Assembly: GCF_034651555.1 (NCBI RefSeq)
Contig: NZ_JAYEEQ010000002.1
Coordinates: 248,001 to 312,000, forward strand
Source of the DNA: Aurantibrevibacter litoralis
Lineage (GTDB): Bacteria > Bacteroidota > Bacteroidia > Flavobacteriales > Flavobacteriaceae
DNA length: 64,000 nt
Direction of reading: 5' to 3'
Below, in pieces: positions 8,748 to 16,698 of the stretch. The number at the start of each line of letters is the position of its first letter. The stretch's first letter is position 1. The notes beneath the pieces were generated by a model. The model saw only the letters and a program-made list of their open reading frames with translations, had not been told where the DNA came from and did no database searches. Position numbers and translations under genes: made by a program.

Positions 8748-8755
8748 CAAAAATA
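8748..8755 (-). promoter_or_regulatory. Bacteroidota -7 box, TPR/ribH/mutL cluster
   Basis: The plus strand reads CAAAAATA, i.e. TATTTTTG on the minus strand, matching TAnnTTTG. It lies 20 bases upstream of the TPR gene start, which makes it the likely promoter for the whole minus-strand cluster down to the EEP gene. Confidence 0.6.
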
Positions 8756-8849
8756 AAGTTTTTATCCAAAACCGAAAGGTAAATTATTCGTTATTTTTCG
8801 ATATTTTGCACCTTCTTAGCTATAGCACGTAAATTTTGGCACCCCAGCA

Positions 8850-9929
8850 ATGTTTCTTAAAAAATTATCGCTCCTTAATTATAAAAACTTTAGTTCACAA
8901 AATTTTGAATTTGAACCCAAAATAAATTGTTTCGTGGGGAATAATGGGGTGGGAAAAACTAATGTCTTAGACGCCATTTACCATCTTTCTTTTGGCAAGA
9001 GTTATTTTAATCCTATAGCCACGCAAAATATTAAACACGGCGAAGATTTCTTTTTAATCGATGGTGCTTTTAAAAAGGAAGACCGAGACGAAAACATTGT
9101 ATGCAGCCTTAAAAAAGGTACAAAAAAAATTATAAAAAGAAATGGGAAGCCCTACGAAAAATTTTCGGACCATATTGGCTTTTTGCCCTTAGTCATTATT
9201 TCACCCGCAGATCGGGATCTTATTACAGAAGGAAGTGACACACGACGGAAGTTTATAGACGGAGTGCTCTGCCAATCGGACAACCAATACCTTCAGGAAC
9301 TTGTAAAATACAATAAAATTCTTTCGCAACGCAATGCCTTACTAAAATATTTCTTTGCCAACCAAACCTTTGACCAAACTACGTTGTCGGTTTATAACGA
9401 ACAATTACATACCCACGGAATGGCTATTTACAAAAAAAGAGCCTCGTTTCTATCTTCTTTTGTGCCTATTTTTAAAGCACAATACGAAGCTATTTCGGGG
9501 CATGGAGAAGCTGTTTCGCTTACCTATGAAAGTCTGTTACAACAGAACGAATTGGCCATCTTGTTAGAAGAAACCTTAGAACGAGATCGATACCTTCAGT
9601 ACACCACAGCCGGTATCCATAAAGATGACCTGAGTTTTGAAATAGAAGGGTATCCTATAAAAAAATTTGGGAGTCAGGGGCAACAAAAATCTTTTTTAAT
9701 TGCCCTAAAGTTAGCTCAGTTTTATTTTTTAAAAGAAAAAGCAAAAACAACGCCAATCCTCCTTTTAGATGATATTTTTGACAAGTTAGACGAAAACCGG
9801 GTGGCACACATAATAGCACTAGTAGAGAAGGACACTTTTGGTCAAATTTTTATAAGCGATACCCATGCAACACGCACCGAAAATGTGATAAAAAAAACGC
9901 ATCAATCCTACAAAATTTTTAAACTATAA
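8850..9929 (+). CDS. recF: DNA replication and repair protein RecF
   Basis: A 359-residue SMC-like ATPase. It has Walker A GNNGVGKTNVLDAI (around residue 30), the signature region FGSQGQQKSFLIALKLAQ, and Walker B PILLLDDIFDKLDENR, all intact and in order. RecF helps load RecA at gapped DNA with RecO and RecR. It is transcribed divergently from the TPR gene and is followed by a lipoprotein gene and a DUF721 gene; recF next to a DUF721 (DciA-like) gene is a recurring arrangement in bacteria. Confidence 0.97.
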   Translation: MFLKKLSLLNYKNFSSQNFEFEPKINCFVGNNGVGKTNVLDAIYHLSFGKSYFNPIATQNIKHGEDFFLIDGAFKKEDRDENIVCSLKKGTKKIIKRNGKPYEKFSDHIGFLPLVIISPADRDLITEGSDTRRKFIDGVLCQSDNQYLQELVKYNKILSQRNALLKYFFANQTFDQTTLSVYNEQLHTHGMAIYKKRASFLSSFVPIFKAQYEAISGHGEAVSLTYESLLQQNELAILLEETLERDRYLQYTTAGIHKDDLSFEIEGYPIKKFGSQGQQKSFLIALKLAQFYFLKEKAKTTPILLLDDIFDKLDENRVAHIIALVEKDTFGQIFISDTHATRTENVIKKTHQSYKIFKL

Positions 9930-9970
9930 TTTTGTGTGGACAAAAAGCTATACATAGAAAATTTAAAAAA

Positions 9971-10453
9971 ATGAAGCATCCGAACAGGTATAACCAAATT
10001 CATAACAATAGCTTAGGATTTTTTTTTGCATCACTAAAAAATCTTCTTTTTGTTGGTTTGTGTTTTAGTTTTACCTCCTGTACAGAAAAAATTAAGGTAG
10101 ACGATATTGCCACCCTTAATGGGTATTGGGAGATTGAAAAAGTACTTTTTTCCGATGGCACAGACAAAACATATAAAGCCAATACGACCATAGATTATAT
10201 TGAAGTGGAAGGGCTAAAAGGGTTTAGAAAAAAAGTACAACCCACTTTACACGGCACGTACCATGTTTCTAATGATGCCGAATTTTTCACGATCCTTAAA
10301 AAAAAGGATGGTTTTGTATGCGTATACAAAAAAGAGGATACGGAATGGGAGGAACACCTTGTTGCACTTTCGGAAAACCATTTTTCGGTAATAGATCAGC
10401 AACAGATTGTATATCGATATAAACGATATCAACCCATAAACATCACAAAGTAA
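9971..10453 (+). CDS. Lipocalin-like lipoprotein
   Basis: This protein has 160 residues. After an unusually long basic/polar lead, a hydrophobic segment ends in the lipobox SFTSC, so it is probably lipidated. The mature part begins with a LNGYWEIEKVLFSDG-type segment, the usual first strand of lipocalin-like/META-like proteins of flavobacteria, and is rich in beta-prone sequence. Function unknown. The ATG at 9971 is preferred to one 39 bases upstream because it gives a normal signal peptide. The stop overlaps the start of the DUF721 gene (TAATG). Confidence 0.75.
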   Translation: MKHPNRYNQIHNNSLGFFFASLKNLLFVGLCFSFTSCTEKIKVDDIATLNGYWEIEKVLFSDGTDKTYKANTTIDYIEVEGLKGFRKKVQPTLHGTYHVSNDAEFFTILKKKDGFVCVYKKEDTEWEEHLVALSENHFSVIDQQQIVYRYKRYQPINITK

Positions 10454-10749
10454 TGGCTAAGCGAAAAAATAGTGATCTTTCTTTAAACGATGTCCTAAAA
10501 GAGTTTATTCACGAACATAACCTAGAAAAAGGCATGGATAAGGTACATGCCCGGGAGGCTTGGAAAAAATTAATGGGCAACGGCGTAAATACGTATACCA
10601 CAGAAATTGATTTGCAAAATGATGTGCTTTTTGTGTCTTTATCTTCTTCGGTACTGCGGGAGGAATTGAGCTATGGGAGATCTAAAATTATTGCTATGCT
10701 TAATGAAGAATTGGGTAAGGAACTCATAAAAAAATTAGTTTTACGATAA
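10453..10749 (+). CDS. DUF721 domain-containing protein
   Basis: A 98-residue protein with the DUF721 pattern: an N-terminal helix, the AWKKLMGNGVNTYTTEIDLQNDVLFVSLSSSVLREEL core and a C-terminal helix. DUF721 includes DciA, the loader/operator of replicative helicase in bacteria lacking DnaC, and the position beside recF fits a DNA replication role. The direct assignment to DciA is inference. The gene starts inside the stop codon of the lipoprotein gene. Confidence 0.85.
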   Translation: MAKRKNSDLSLNDVLKEFIHEHNLEKGMDKVHAREAWKKLMGNGVNTYTTEIDLQNDVLFVSLSSSVLREELSYGRSKIIAMLNEELGKELIKKLVLR

Positions 10750-10801
10750 AATAAAAACGGTGCAAATTGCTTTCTATTTTGATTAGACTAAAAGATTAAA
10801 T

Positions 10802-10834
10802 CGCAAAAAGCCCTAAAAAACAGGGCTTTTTGCG
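10802..10834. terminator. Bidirectional terminator between DUF721 and ndk
   Basis: A perfect 13-bp stem CGCAAAAAGCCCT/AGGGCTTTTTGCG with a 7-base A-rich loop lies between convergent genes and offers a T-run on either strand. Directly beside it (10835-10848) is the 14-bp palindrome TTGCGCTAGCGCAA. Confidence 0.85.
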
Positions 10835-10850
10835 TTGCGCTAGCGCAATT

Positions 10851-11270
10851 TTAGTATATTTCCCTTCCTGAAAAATGAAATGCCCCTTCAATGGCTGCGT
10901 TTTCGTCGCTATCCGAACCGTGAATGGCATTCTCGGCAATATCGGTAGCGTACAATTTACGGATGGTACCTGCTGCGGCATCAGCCGGATTGGTAGCACC
11001 GATTAAGGCTCTAAAATCTTCAACGGCATTGTCTTTTTCAACAATTGCTGCGACAATAGGACCTCTAGTCATAAAATCGACCAACTCACCAAAAAATGGT
11101 CTTTCTTTATGTATGGCATAAAATTCTTGCGCATCCCTTCTGCTTAGGCGGGTATACTTCATAGCCACAATCTTAAATCCGGCCGAAGTTATTTTTTCCA
11201 ATATGGCACCAATATGGCCATTCTCAACGGCATCAGGCTTTATCATGGTAAATGTTCTGTTCGATATCAT
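10851..11270 (-). CDS. ndk: Nucleoside-diphosphate kinase
   Basis: A 139-residue protein of normal length with RTFTMIKPDAV at the start, RPFFGELVDFMTRGP, IGATNPADAAAGTIRK and the active-site histidine in ENAIHGSDS. It moves the gamma phosphate between nucleoside triphosphates and diphosphates through a phosphohistidine. It is monocistronic, between a strong terminator and a promoter with both -33 and -7 elements. Confidence 0.98.
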   Translation of the reverse strand: MISNRTFTMIKPDAVENGHIGAILEKITSAGFKIVAMKYTRLSRRDAQEFYAIHKERPFFGELVDFMTRGPIVAAIVEKDNAVEDFRALIGATNPADAAAGTIRKLYATDIAENAIHGSDSDENAAIEGAFHFSGREIY

Positions 11271-11286
11271 GTATTCTAATTTTGCG

Positions 11287-11316
11287 CAAAAATACGCTTT
11301 ATTCTAAAACTACAAA
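11287..11316 (-). promoter_or_regulatory. ndk promoter with -33 and -7 elements
   Basis: On the minus strand there is TTTG (11313-11316), an 18-base spacer and TATTTTTG (11287-11294), close to the Bacteroidota consensus TTTG-N19-TAnnTTTG. The -7 box is 16 bases upstream of the ndk ATG. It is the best full match in the window. Confidence 0.7.
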
Positions 11317-11319
11317 GGT

Positions 11320-12348
11320 TTAGTAGTTTTCCTGATAACTTCCTAACACTTCTCCATGATTCCCTATCATTTTAAAGCGCACTTGATTGGTTTTAAAATT
11401 GAATTTTACCAGACCAAAACTTTTTTCTGTAACCACATTTCCAATTCTGTACGGGTTGGGTTCCCCGGAATAAGAAGTATAGGTATGCGTAAGGCCGCTA
11501 CTTGTAAAATCGACCAACGGATACCCTAGATTCGGTATACGTTTTTTTGAAAATTCCGATATGTGCCTATCCCCCGATAAGACAACAACACCCTGCGCTT
11601 TGGAACTTGCAATAAGGTGCAACAATCGATCGGTTTCATGCGGAAAATTGCCCCAAGTCTCAAAACCGTGTTCTGCCGACAATACCTGAATACTACTTAC
11701 AATCACATTAAAATTGGCCTTCGATGAGGTCAACTGATTTTCTAACCATATCCATTGTGTGTCGCCAAGAAGGGTGCCCTCGCCGTAAGTATTGGGCCTG
11801 TTCCTTTTTTGCGTTACCGTATCGGGCGTTAGTGCCGTCCTAAAATAGCGCGTATCCAGCACAATCACCTTTATGCTCCCTTGAGCCAAAACATAGTCAT
11901 GTGCCGCATAAACGCCCTCTTGGGTGCGCCTTGGACTGGCTTCAGGAACATTCATAAAATCTAAAAAAGCATGCTGACTGCCTACTTTTGAAACAAATTC
12001 TACCCCACCATCATTTAGCCCGTAATCATGATCATCCCACGTACCAATCACGGGTATTTTTTCTTTAACCCTGCGATATCCGTCAACCCTATTCTGTGCC
12101 TCATACATATGCCGTATTTGCGCCATGTTCTCTGTATCTGCGTAGATGATATCACCTCCCCAAATCCAAACATCAGGGTGCGCTGCCAGAATATCATCCC
12201 ATAATTCGTTCTCCAAGCTTGTCTTATTGCACGAACCAAAAGCCAACGTAAAATCTGATGTAGCATCCTTCGCTTTTATAATAGATTTTGATGACTTACA
12301 GGCGTAAACCAAAATCAAAAAACAACAGGCGAAAAGTACATTTTTCAT
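11320..12348 (-). CDS. PhoD-like alkaline phosphatase/phosphodiesterase lipoprotein
   Basis: A protein of 342 residues with a lipoprotein signal (MKNVLFACCFLILVYAC). The metallophosphatase core shows FGSCN, WGGDIIYAD, GTWDDHDYGLND, SGDRHISEFS and a late His-containing strand, matching PhoD-family metal ligands. PhoD enzymes hydrolyse phosphodiesters, for instance to release phosphate; this one would act on the cell surface or in the periplasm. The start at 12348 is chosen because it gives the signal peptide; 26 further codons are open upstream. It is divergent from the DHH gene with 76 bases between. Confidence 0.9.
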   Translation of the reverse strand: MKNVLFACCFLILVYACKSSKSIIKAKDATSDFTLAFGSCNKTSLENELWDDILAAHPDVWIWGGDIIYADTENMAQIRHMYEAQNRVDGYRRVKEKIPVIGTWDDHDYGLNDGGVEFVSKVGSQHAFLDFMNVPEASPRRTQEGVYAAHDYVLAQGSIKVIVLDTRYFRTALTPDTVTQKRNRPNTYGEGTLLGDTQWIWLENQLTSSKANFNVIVSSIQVLSAEHGFETWGNFPHETDRLLHLIASSKAQGVVVLSGDRHISEFSKKRIPNLGYPLVDFTSSGLTHTYTSYSGEPNPYRIGNVVTEKSFGLVKFNFKTNQVRFKMIGNHGEVLGSYQENY

Positions 12349-12369
12349 GTTTCCGAATTTTATATGGAT

Positions 12370-12419
12370 CAAAAATACGCATTTGCCATCTAGGGCTATG
12401 TTATTAAATTGTATATTTG
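12370..12419. promoter_or_regulatory. Divergent -7 boxes between PhoD-like gene and DHH gene
   Basis: CAAAAATA at 12370-12377 (TATTTTTG on the minus strand) lies 21 bases from the PhoD-like start. TATATTTG at 12412-12419 on the plus strand ends only 5 bases before the ATG of the DHH gene, so that transcript may be leaderless or nearly so. Confidence 0.55.
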
Positions 12420-12424
12420 CCGCC

Positions 12425-13441
12425 ATGAATTTAGAGCATATAAAAGCGGCTAAAGCCTTACTTTCTCAACCGCAAACCATTGTCATAGTACCACATAAAA
12501 ATCCAGATGGTGACGCCATTGGAGCCACATTGGCGCTGTGGCATTATCTAAAAAAAGGAGGCCATGAAGTGTACGTAATAGCACCCAATGATTTTCCTAA
12601 ATTTTTAAAATGGATGCCAAGCAGTGAACGGATTTTAAATTTTGAAAAAGAAGCCGATCATGCCAAGAAGTTAATTGAGAAGGCATCGGTAATTTTCACC
12701 TTAGATTTTAATCACTTAGGACGCATCGGACAAATGCAGTCGTTACTCGAAAATGCAACGGCGACATTTGTAATGATAGACCATCATCAGGAGCCGGCAG
12801 ATTATGCGCACATTATGTACACCGATGTAGGTATGAGTTCTACTTGTGAAATGGTCTACAACTTCATTGAATTTTTGGGTGATATGGATACCCTAAGTGC
12901 CGAAATCGCTAATTGTCTATTTGCCGGGATACTTACAGATACCGGATCGTTTAAATATAAAACAACTACGAGCAGAACCCATCGTGTGGCTGCGGATCTC
13001 ATCGATAAAGGTGCAAACAATACCGAGATTCATAATCGAATTTTCGATACCAACACGCCGGATCGCTTACATCTTTTGGGCTGTGCCTTAAAAAATATGG
13101 TGATTTTACCGGAATACCGAACAGCCTACATCACCTTGAGTCAGACCGAATTAGATGCCCATAATTTTAAGAAAGGAGATACAGAAGGATTTGTAAACTA
13201 TGGTCTTACGCTAGATGGTATTCGTTTTGCGGTCATCTTTATCGAAAACAGTGAAGAACGTATTATAAAAATATCTTTTCGATCAGAGGGTGATTTTTCT
13301 GTTAATGAATTCGCAAGAGCACATTTTGAAGGGGGTGGCCATGACAATGCCGCAGGAGGTAAAAGTAATCTTTCGTTACAAGAAACTACCGATTATTTCG
13401 TTTCACTTCTAGAAAAGTATAAAGCTAAACTTAACGTATGA
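12425..13441 (+). CDS. DHH/DHHA1 phosphoesterase (NrnA-like oligoribonuclease/pAp phosphatase)
   Basis: A 338-residue protein with the DHH motifs PHKNPDGDAIG, DFNHLGRIG, VMIDHHQEPADYA and TDTGSFKY, followed by the DHHA1 substrate-binding motif GGGHDNAAGG. This order and length match NrnA, which degrades nano-RNA and dephosphorylates 3'-phosphoadenosine 5'-phosphate. The ATG at 12425 is used because LEHIKAAKAL is the typical start; 26 codons upstream are open but overlap the divergent promoter. It overlaps gldI by 4 bases (ATGA). Confidence 0.92.
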   Translation: MNLEHIKAAKALLSQPQTIVIVPHKNPDGDAIGATLALWHYLKKGGHEVYVIAPNDFPKFLKWMPSSERILNFEKEADHAKKLIEKASVIFTLDFNHLGRIGQMQSLLENATATFVMIDHHQEPADYAHIMYTDVGMSSTCEMVYNFIEFLGDMDTLSAEIANCLFAGILTDTGSFKYKTTTSRTHRVAADLIDKGANNTEIHNRIFDTNTPDRLHLLGCALKNMVILPEYRTAYITLSQTELDAHNFKKGDTEGFVNYGLTLDGIRFAVIFIENSEERIIKISFRSEGDFSVNEFARAHFEGGGHDNAAGGKSNLSLQETTDYFVSLLEKYKAKLNV

Positions 13442-13989
13442 GGCTCTTAGTTTTAGGATTATTTGTGGTATCGATTTTTGGCTGCACCGGCCCGGAGCCT
13501 CGCCGCCCCATAAAGGCTAAAACGGCAAGTTTTATAAAGGAATCTGCCGAACGCAATAAAGCACTTTTAGCCGAGGAAGAACGGTTGATTCAAGAGCTCA
13601 TTACAAAGGACACCTTACACGAATACAAGGCAAGTAACAGCGGTTCTTGGTACTATTATGAAATGGAAAACACGCAAACCAATTATTACCCAAAAACAGA
13701 CGATTTGGTTACGCTAACGTACTCCCTGCGTACCTTGCAAAACGAAATTATTTATACTGAAGCCGAGATAGATACCATTCCCTATGTGGTAGACAAAGAA
13801 AGTCTTTTTCCCGGTCTACGGTATAGCATAAAATTGCTTAAAGAAAACGAAAAGGCTACATTTCTATTTCCGTCGTCCTTGGCATTCGGCTATCATGGCG
13901 ATAATGACAAAATTGGTCCAAATCTGCCGCTTAAAGCGACCATAACCATTTTGGATATCACAAAATATAACGACACTATTCAACACTAA
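13438..13989 (+). CDS. gldI: Gliding motility-associated peptidyl-prolyl isomerase lipoprotein GldI
   Basis: A 183-residue lipoprotein (lipobox SIFGC) with an FKBP-type domain in its C-terminal half: DLVTLTYSLRTLQNEIIY, ESLFPGLRYSIKLLKENEKATFLFPSSLAFGYHGD and a final ATITILDI strand. GldI of Flavobacterium johnsoniae is a lipid-anchored FKBP-like isomerase needed for gliding and function of the type IX secretion apparatus. Its position between an NrnA-like gene and another isomerase lipoprotein matches flavobacterial gldI loci. A paralogous FKBP lipoprotein cannot be fully excluded from this sequence alone. Confidence 0.85.
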   Translation: MRLLVLGLFVVSIFGCTGPEPRRPIKAKTASFIKESAERNKALLAEEERLIQELITKDTLHEYKASNSGSWYYYEMENTQTNYYPKTDDLVTLTYSLRTLQNEIIYTEAEIDTIPYVVDKESLFPGLRYSIKLLKENEKATFLFPSSLAFGYHGDNDKIGPNLPLKATITILDITKYNDTIQH

Positions 13990-14001
13990 ATCCCTATAAA
14001 A

Positions 14002-15111
14002 ATGAAGTACACCTTTTTAGTAATATATGCCACTACCTTGGCATTAATCGGCTGCAAAACGAGCCAGCATCCTGAACTTGGCGATGGTATCTTCGCCAAT
14101 ATTGAAACCAATAAAGGTGCCATTATTCTTAAATTAGAAAGTGAAAAAACGCCGCTAACTGTCGCTAATTTTGTGGCTCTTGCAGAGGGCAACAATCCTT
14201 TTGTAAGCGATACGTACAAATCGAAAAAATATTACGACGGCCTTATTTTTCACAGGGTTATTAAAGATTTTATGATTCAAGGTGGGGATCCCACGGGCAC
14301 AGGTAGCGGTAATCCGGGTTATAAGTTTAAAGATGAAATTCACGATTCCCTTTCGCACCATAAGGCCGGGATTCTGTCTATGGCCAATGCAGGCCCAACC
14401 ACCAACGGGAGTCAGTTTTTTATCACACATAAAGAAACCCCGTTTCTCGACGGAAGACATACCGTTTTTGGGGAAGTGGTAGATGGCATGGATGTGGTAG
14501 ACTCCATAGCCAACGTAAAAATTGGAGAACGAGATAAGCCCATAACCGACGTTGTTATGAATCAGGTACTCATTATACGCAATGGTAAAGAGGCTAAAAA
14601 ATTTGACGCGGTAAAAATAATGAGCGACTATTTTGCAGAAGAAGAAGCAAAAGCACAAACCTTACAAAAAGCCAAAGATGAATTTTTGGCGGAACTAGCT
14701 CAAAATAAATCGCAGGCCGAAACCTTACCCTCTGGTCTTCAACTCTTTTATCTTACAAAAGGGGATGGCGAAAAACCTAAAGTAGGGCAACAAGTACAGG
14801 TTTTTTATGCCGGATTTTTGGAGGATGGAACACTTTTCGATAGTAATATCGAAGCGATAGCCACCCAATTTGGCCAGTTTAATCCACAACGGAAAGCCGG
14901 CGGGGGTTATGAAGCCATTTCGATGGATTACAGCCCGGAAGCTAGATTGATTGCGGGTTTTAGAGAAGGCCTTTTACAAATGAAAGTGGGCGATAAGGTG
15001 CGCCTTTATATCCCTTCCCATTTGGGCTATGGAGCTCAAGGAGCCGGAAATGTAATACCTCCCAATGCCGATTTGGTATTCGATATTGCAATTTCGGGAA
15101 TTGTGCAATAA
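14002..15111 (+). CDS. Cyclophilin-FKBP fusion lipoprotein (peptidyl-prolyl isomerase)
   Basis: A 369-residue lipoprotein (lipobox ALIGC) with two isomerase domains of different folds. Residues about 30-200 are cyclophilin type, with FHRVIKDFMIQGGDP, GILSMANAGPTTNGSQFFI and LDGRHTVFGEVVDGMDV. A charged helical linker of about 45 residues rich in Lys/Glu follows. Residues about 245-369 are FKBP type, with GDGEKPKVGQQVQVFYAGFLEDG, LIAGFREGLLQMKVGDKVRLYIPSHLGYG (cited in part) and a final DLVFDIAI strand. It follows gldI by 12 bases and probably assists folding of exported proteins in the periplasm. Confidence 0.92.
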   Translation: MKYTFLVIYATTLALIGCKTSQHPELGDGIFANIETNKGAIILKLESEKTPLTVANFVALAEGNNPFVSDTYKSKKYYDGLIFHRVIKDFMIQGGDPTGTGSGNPGYKFKDEIHDSLSHHKAGILSMANAGPTTNGSQFFITHKETPFLDGRHTVFGEVVDGMDVVDSIANVKIGERDKPITDVVMNQVLIIRNGKEAKKFDAVKIMSDYFAEEEAKAQTLQKAKDEFLAELAQNKSQAETLPSGLQLFYLTKGDGEKPKVGQQVQVFYAGFLEDGTLFDSNIEAIATQFGQFNPQRKAGGGYEAISMDYSPEARLIAGFREGLLQMKVGDKVRLYIPSHLGYGAQGAGNVIPPNADLVFDIAISGIVQ

Positions 15112-15134
15112 CACCAATAATAAGAACGTACAGG

Positions 15135-15167
15135 AGCCCTGATCTTTTACGATACAGGGCTTTTTTT
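15135..15167 (+). terminator. Terminator after the isomerase operon
   Basis: AGCCCTG (15135-15141) pairs with CAGGGCT (15155-15161) and is followed by a run of Ts, 23 bases after the fusion isomerase stop. It sits between convergent genes and partly touches the end of pepD. Confidence 0.8.
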
Positions 15168-16626
15168 ATGCCACAGGGATGTCTGCCAATATTGCCTGCA
15201 GCCATGCCCAAAATTTTTGAACCGACGTAATTTGAGCACGCTCATCTGGCGAATGTGCGCCCTTAATGGTAGGACCAAAACTCACCATATCCATTTTAGG
15301 ATAATGTTTTCCGAGAATACCACACTCCAATCCGGCATGGCACGCTATCACTCTGGGACTTTTAGCATAAAGGCGTTCGTAAGTGGCACTAACTAAGGCC
15401 AATATAGGAGATTCAATATTCGGTTGCCACCCCGGATAATCTCCGTCTAAACGAACCTCAAATCCGGCCAACTCAAACGCTGCCACAAGAGCCGCTGCCA
15501 AATCCATTTTGGCTGTTGCTACCGAAGAGCGGGCAAGGCACCCTATTTTTATTTTTCCTTTTTTTACAGAAATTCGGGCCAAATTATTTGACGTTTCTAC
15601 CAAATCCGGAATGGATGCGCTCATGGCGTACACTCCGTTATGTAATGTATACAGTAGCCGAAGTAACTTTTCCTGGGTCCCTAAGCCCATTACTTTTTTT
15701 GGAACCGTTTTAGGCTTTAAGTTCATAGACAATGCGGGCTCTTGCACATGTAATTCTGCCTTAATGATAGTTACGAGTTTTTTAAATTCTTTTTCAAAAG
15801 ACGTTGTCTGTGCTTTGTCTACCACAATCCGCGCATAACTCTCTCTGGGGATGGCATTTCGAAGTCCGCCACCATCAATGCTCGCAATTCGAAGGTTATG
15901 CGACAAGGCAAGGTGGTATAATAAGCGATTCATAATTTTATTGGCGTTGCCCAACCCTTTATGAATATCCATACCACTATGACCTCCTTGTAATCCTGCG
16001 ATATCAATCTCGTAGCCCACTACGGCTCTAGGCAAATCCTTTTCATTATACTCCTTGGTAGCCGTAACATCAATACCGCCGGCACATCCTATTGCAATTT
16101 CATCATCTTCTTCTGTATCTAAATTAAGGAGAATTTCACCTTTTAAAAGGTCGGGTTGCAACCCCATGGCACCGGTCATGCCGGTTTCCTCATCTACCGT
16201 AAACAAAGCCTCTAAAGGAGGATGCGGAATGGTAGTACTTTCTAATAAAGCCATAATGGCAGCGACCCCCAAGCCATTGTCGGCACCCAAAGTAGTTTCT
16301 TTGGCTTTCACCCAATCCCCATCCACATACATAGGGATGCCTTGTGTATCAAAATCAAAATCAGAATCCTTATTCTTTTGATGCACCATGTCTAAATGAG
16401 ACTGTAGGGTAACGGTTTTGCGGTTTTTCATTCCAGCGGTTCCCGGTTTTCTAATAATGACATTTCCCACATCATCTTTTAAGGTCTCTAGTTTCAAGGA
16501 CGTACCAAACTCCATTACAAACTGAATAATGCGCTCCTCTTTTTTAGAAGCACGGGGAACGGCATTTAGGTCGGCAAACTTTTGCCAAACTTCTTTAGGT
16601 TCCAAATTTTGAATCTGCACACTCAT
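15166..16626 (-). CDS. pepD: Aminoacyl-histidine dipeptidase (peptidase M20C, PepD)
   Basis: A 486-residue M20 metallopeptidase. Metal-binding motifs SHLDMVHQ, LGADNGLGVAAIMALLE and the catalytic DEETGMTGAMGL are present, followed by LLNLDTEEDDEIAIGCAGG and the late HAGLECGILG motif, typical of the M20C (carnosinase-like) group. It cleaves dipeptides such as beta-Ala-His or Xaa-His. Monocistronic, with a promoter box 18 bases upstream in a region shared with the divergent DUF3810 gene. Confidence 0.94.
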   Translation of the reverse strand: MSVQIQNLEPKEVWQKFADLNAVPRASKKEERIIQFVMEFGTSLKLETLKDDVGNVIIRKPGTAGMKNRKTVTLQSHLDMVHQKNKDSDFDFDTQGIPMYVDGDWVKAKETTLGADNGLGVAAIMALLESTTIPHPPLEALFTVDEETGMTGAMGLQPDLLKGEILLNLDTEEDDEIAIGCAGGIDVTATKEYNEKDLPRAVVGYEIDIAGLQGGHSGMDIHKGLGNANKIMNRLLYHLALSHNLRIASIDGGGLRNAIPRESYARIVVDKAQTTSFEKEFKKLVTIIKAELHVQEPALSMNLKPKTVPKKVMGLGTQEKLLRLLYTLHNGVYAMSASIPDLVETSNNLARISVKKGKIKIGCLARSSVATAKMDLAAALVAAFELAGFEVRLDGDYPGWQPNIESPILALVSATYERLYAKSPRVIACHAGLECGILGKHYPKMDMVSFGPTIKGAHSPDERAQITSVQKFWAWLQAILADIPVA

Positions 16627-16644
16627 AGAAACTTATTTTAGTTA

Positions 16645-16693
16645 CAAAAATAGGTATTGCGATACGACTATACCCCATATTTCTGTATTTTTG
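16645..16693. promoter_or_regulatory. Divergent -7 boxes for pepD and DUF3810
   Basis: CAAAAATA (16645-16652) serves pepD on the minus strand. TATTTTTG (16686-16693) ends 5 bases before the DUF3810 ATG. The two start regions lie within 73 bases, and the second arrangement suggests a very short or absent leader. Confidence 0.55.
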
Positions 16694-16698
16694 AACCA

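Noticed and set aside
14155..14658. A 167-codon minus-strand frame across the cyclophilin domain
   Set aside because: It is the antisense shadow of a well-conserved gene and shows no features of a protein.
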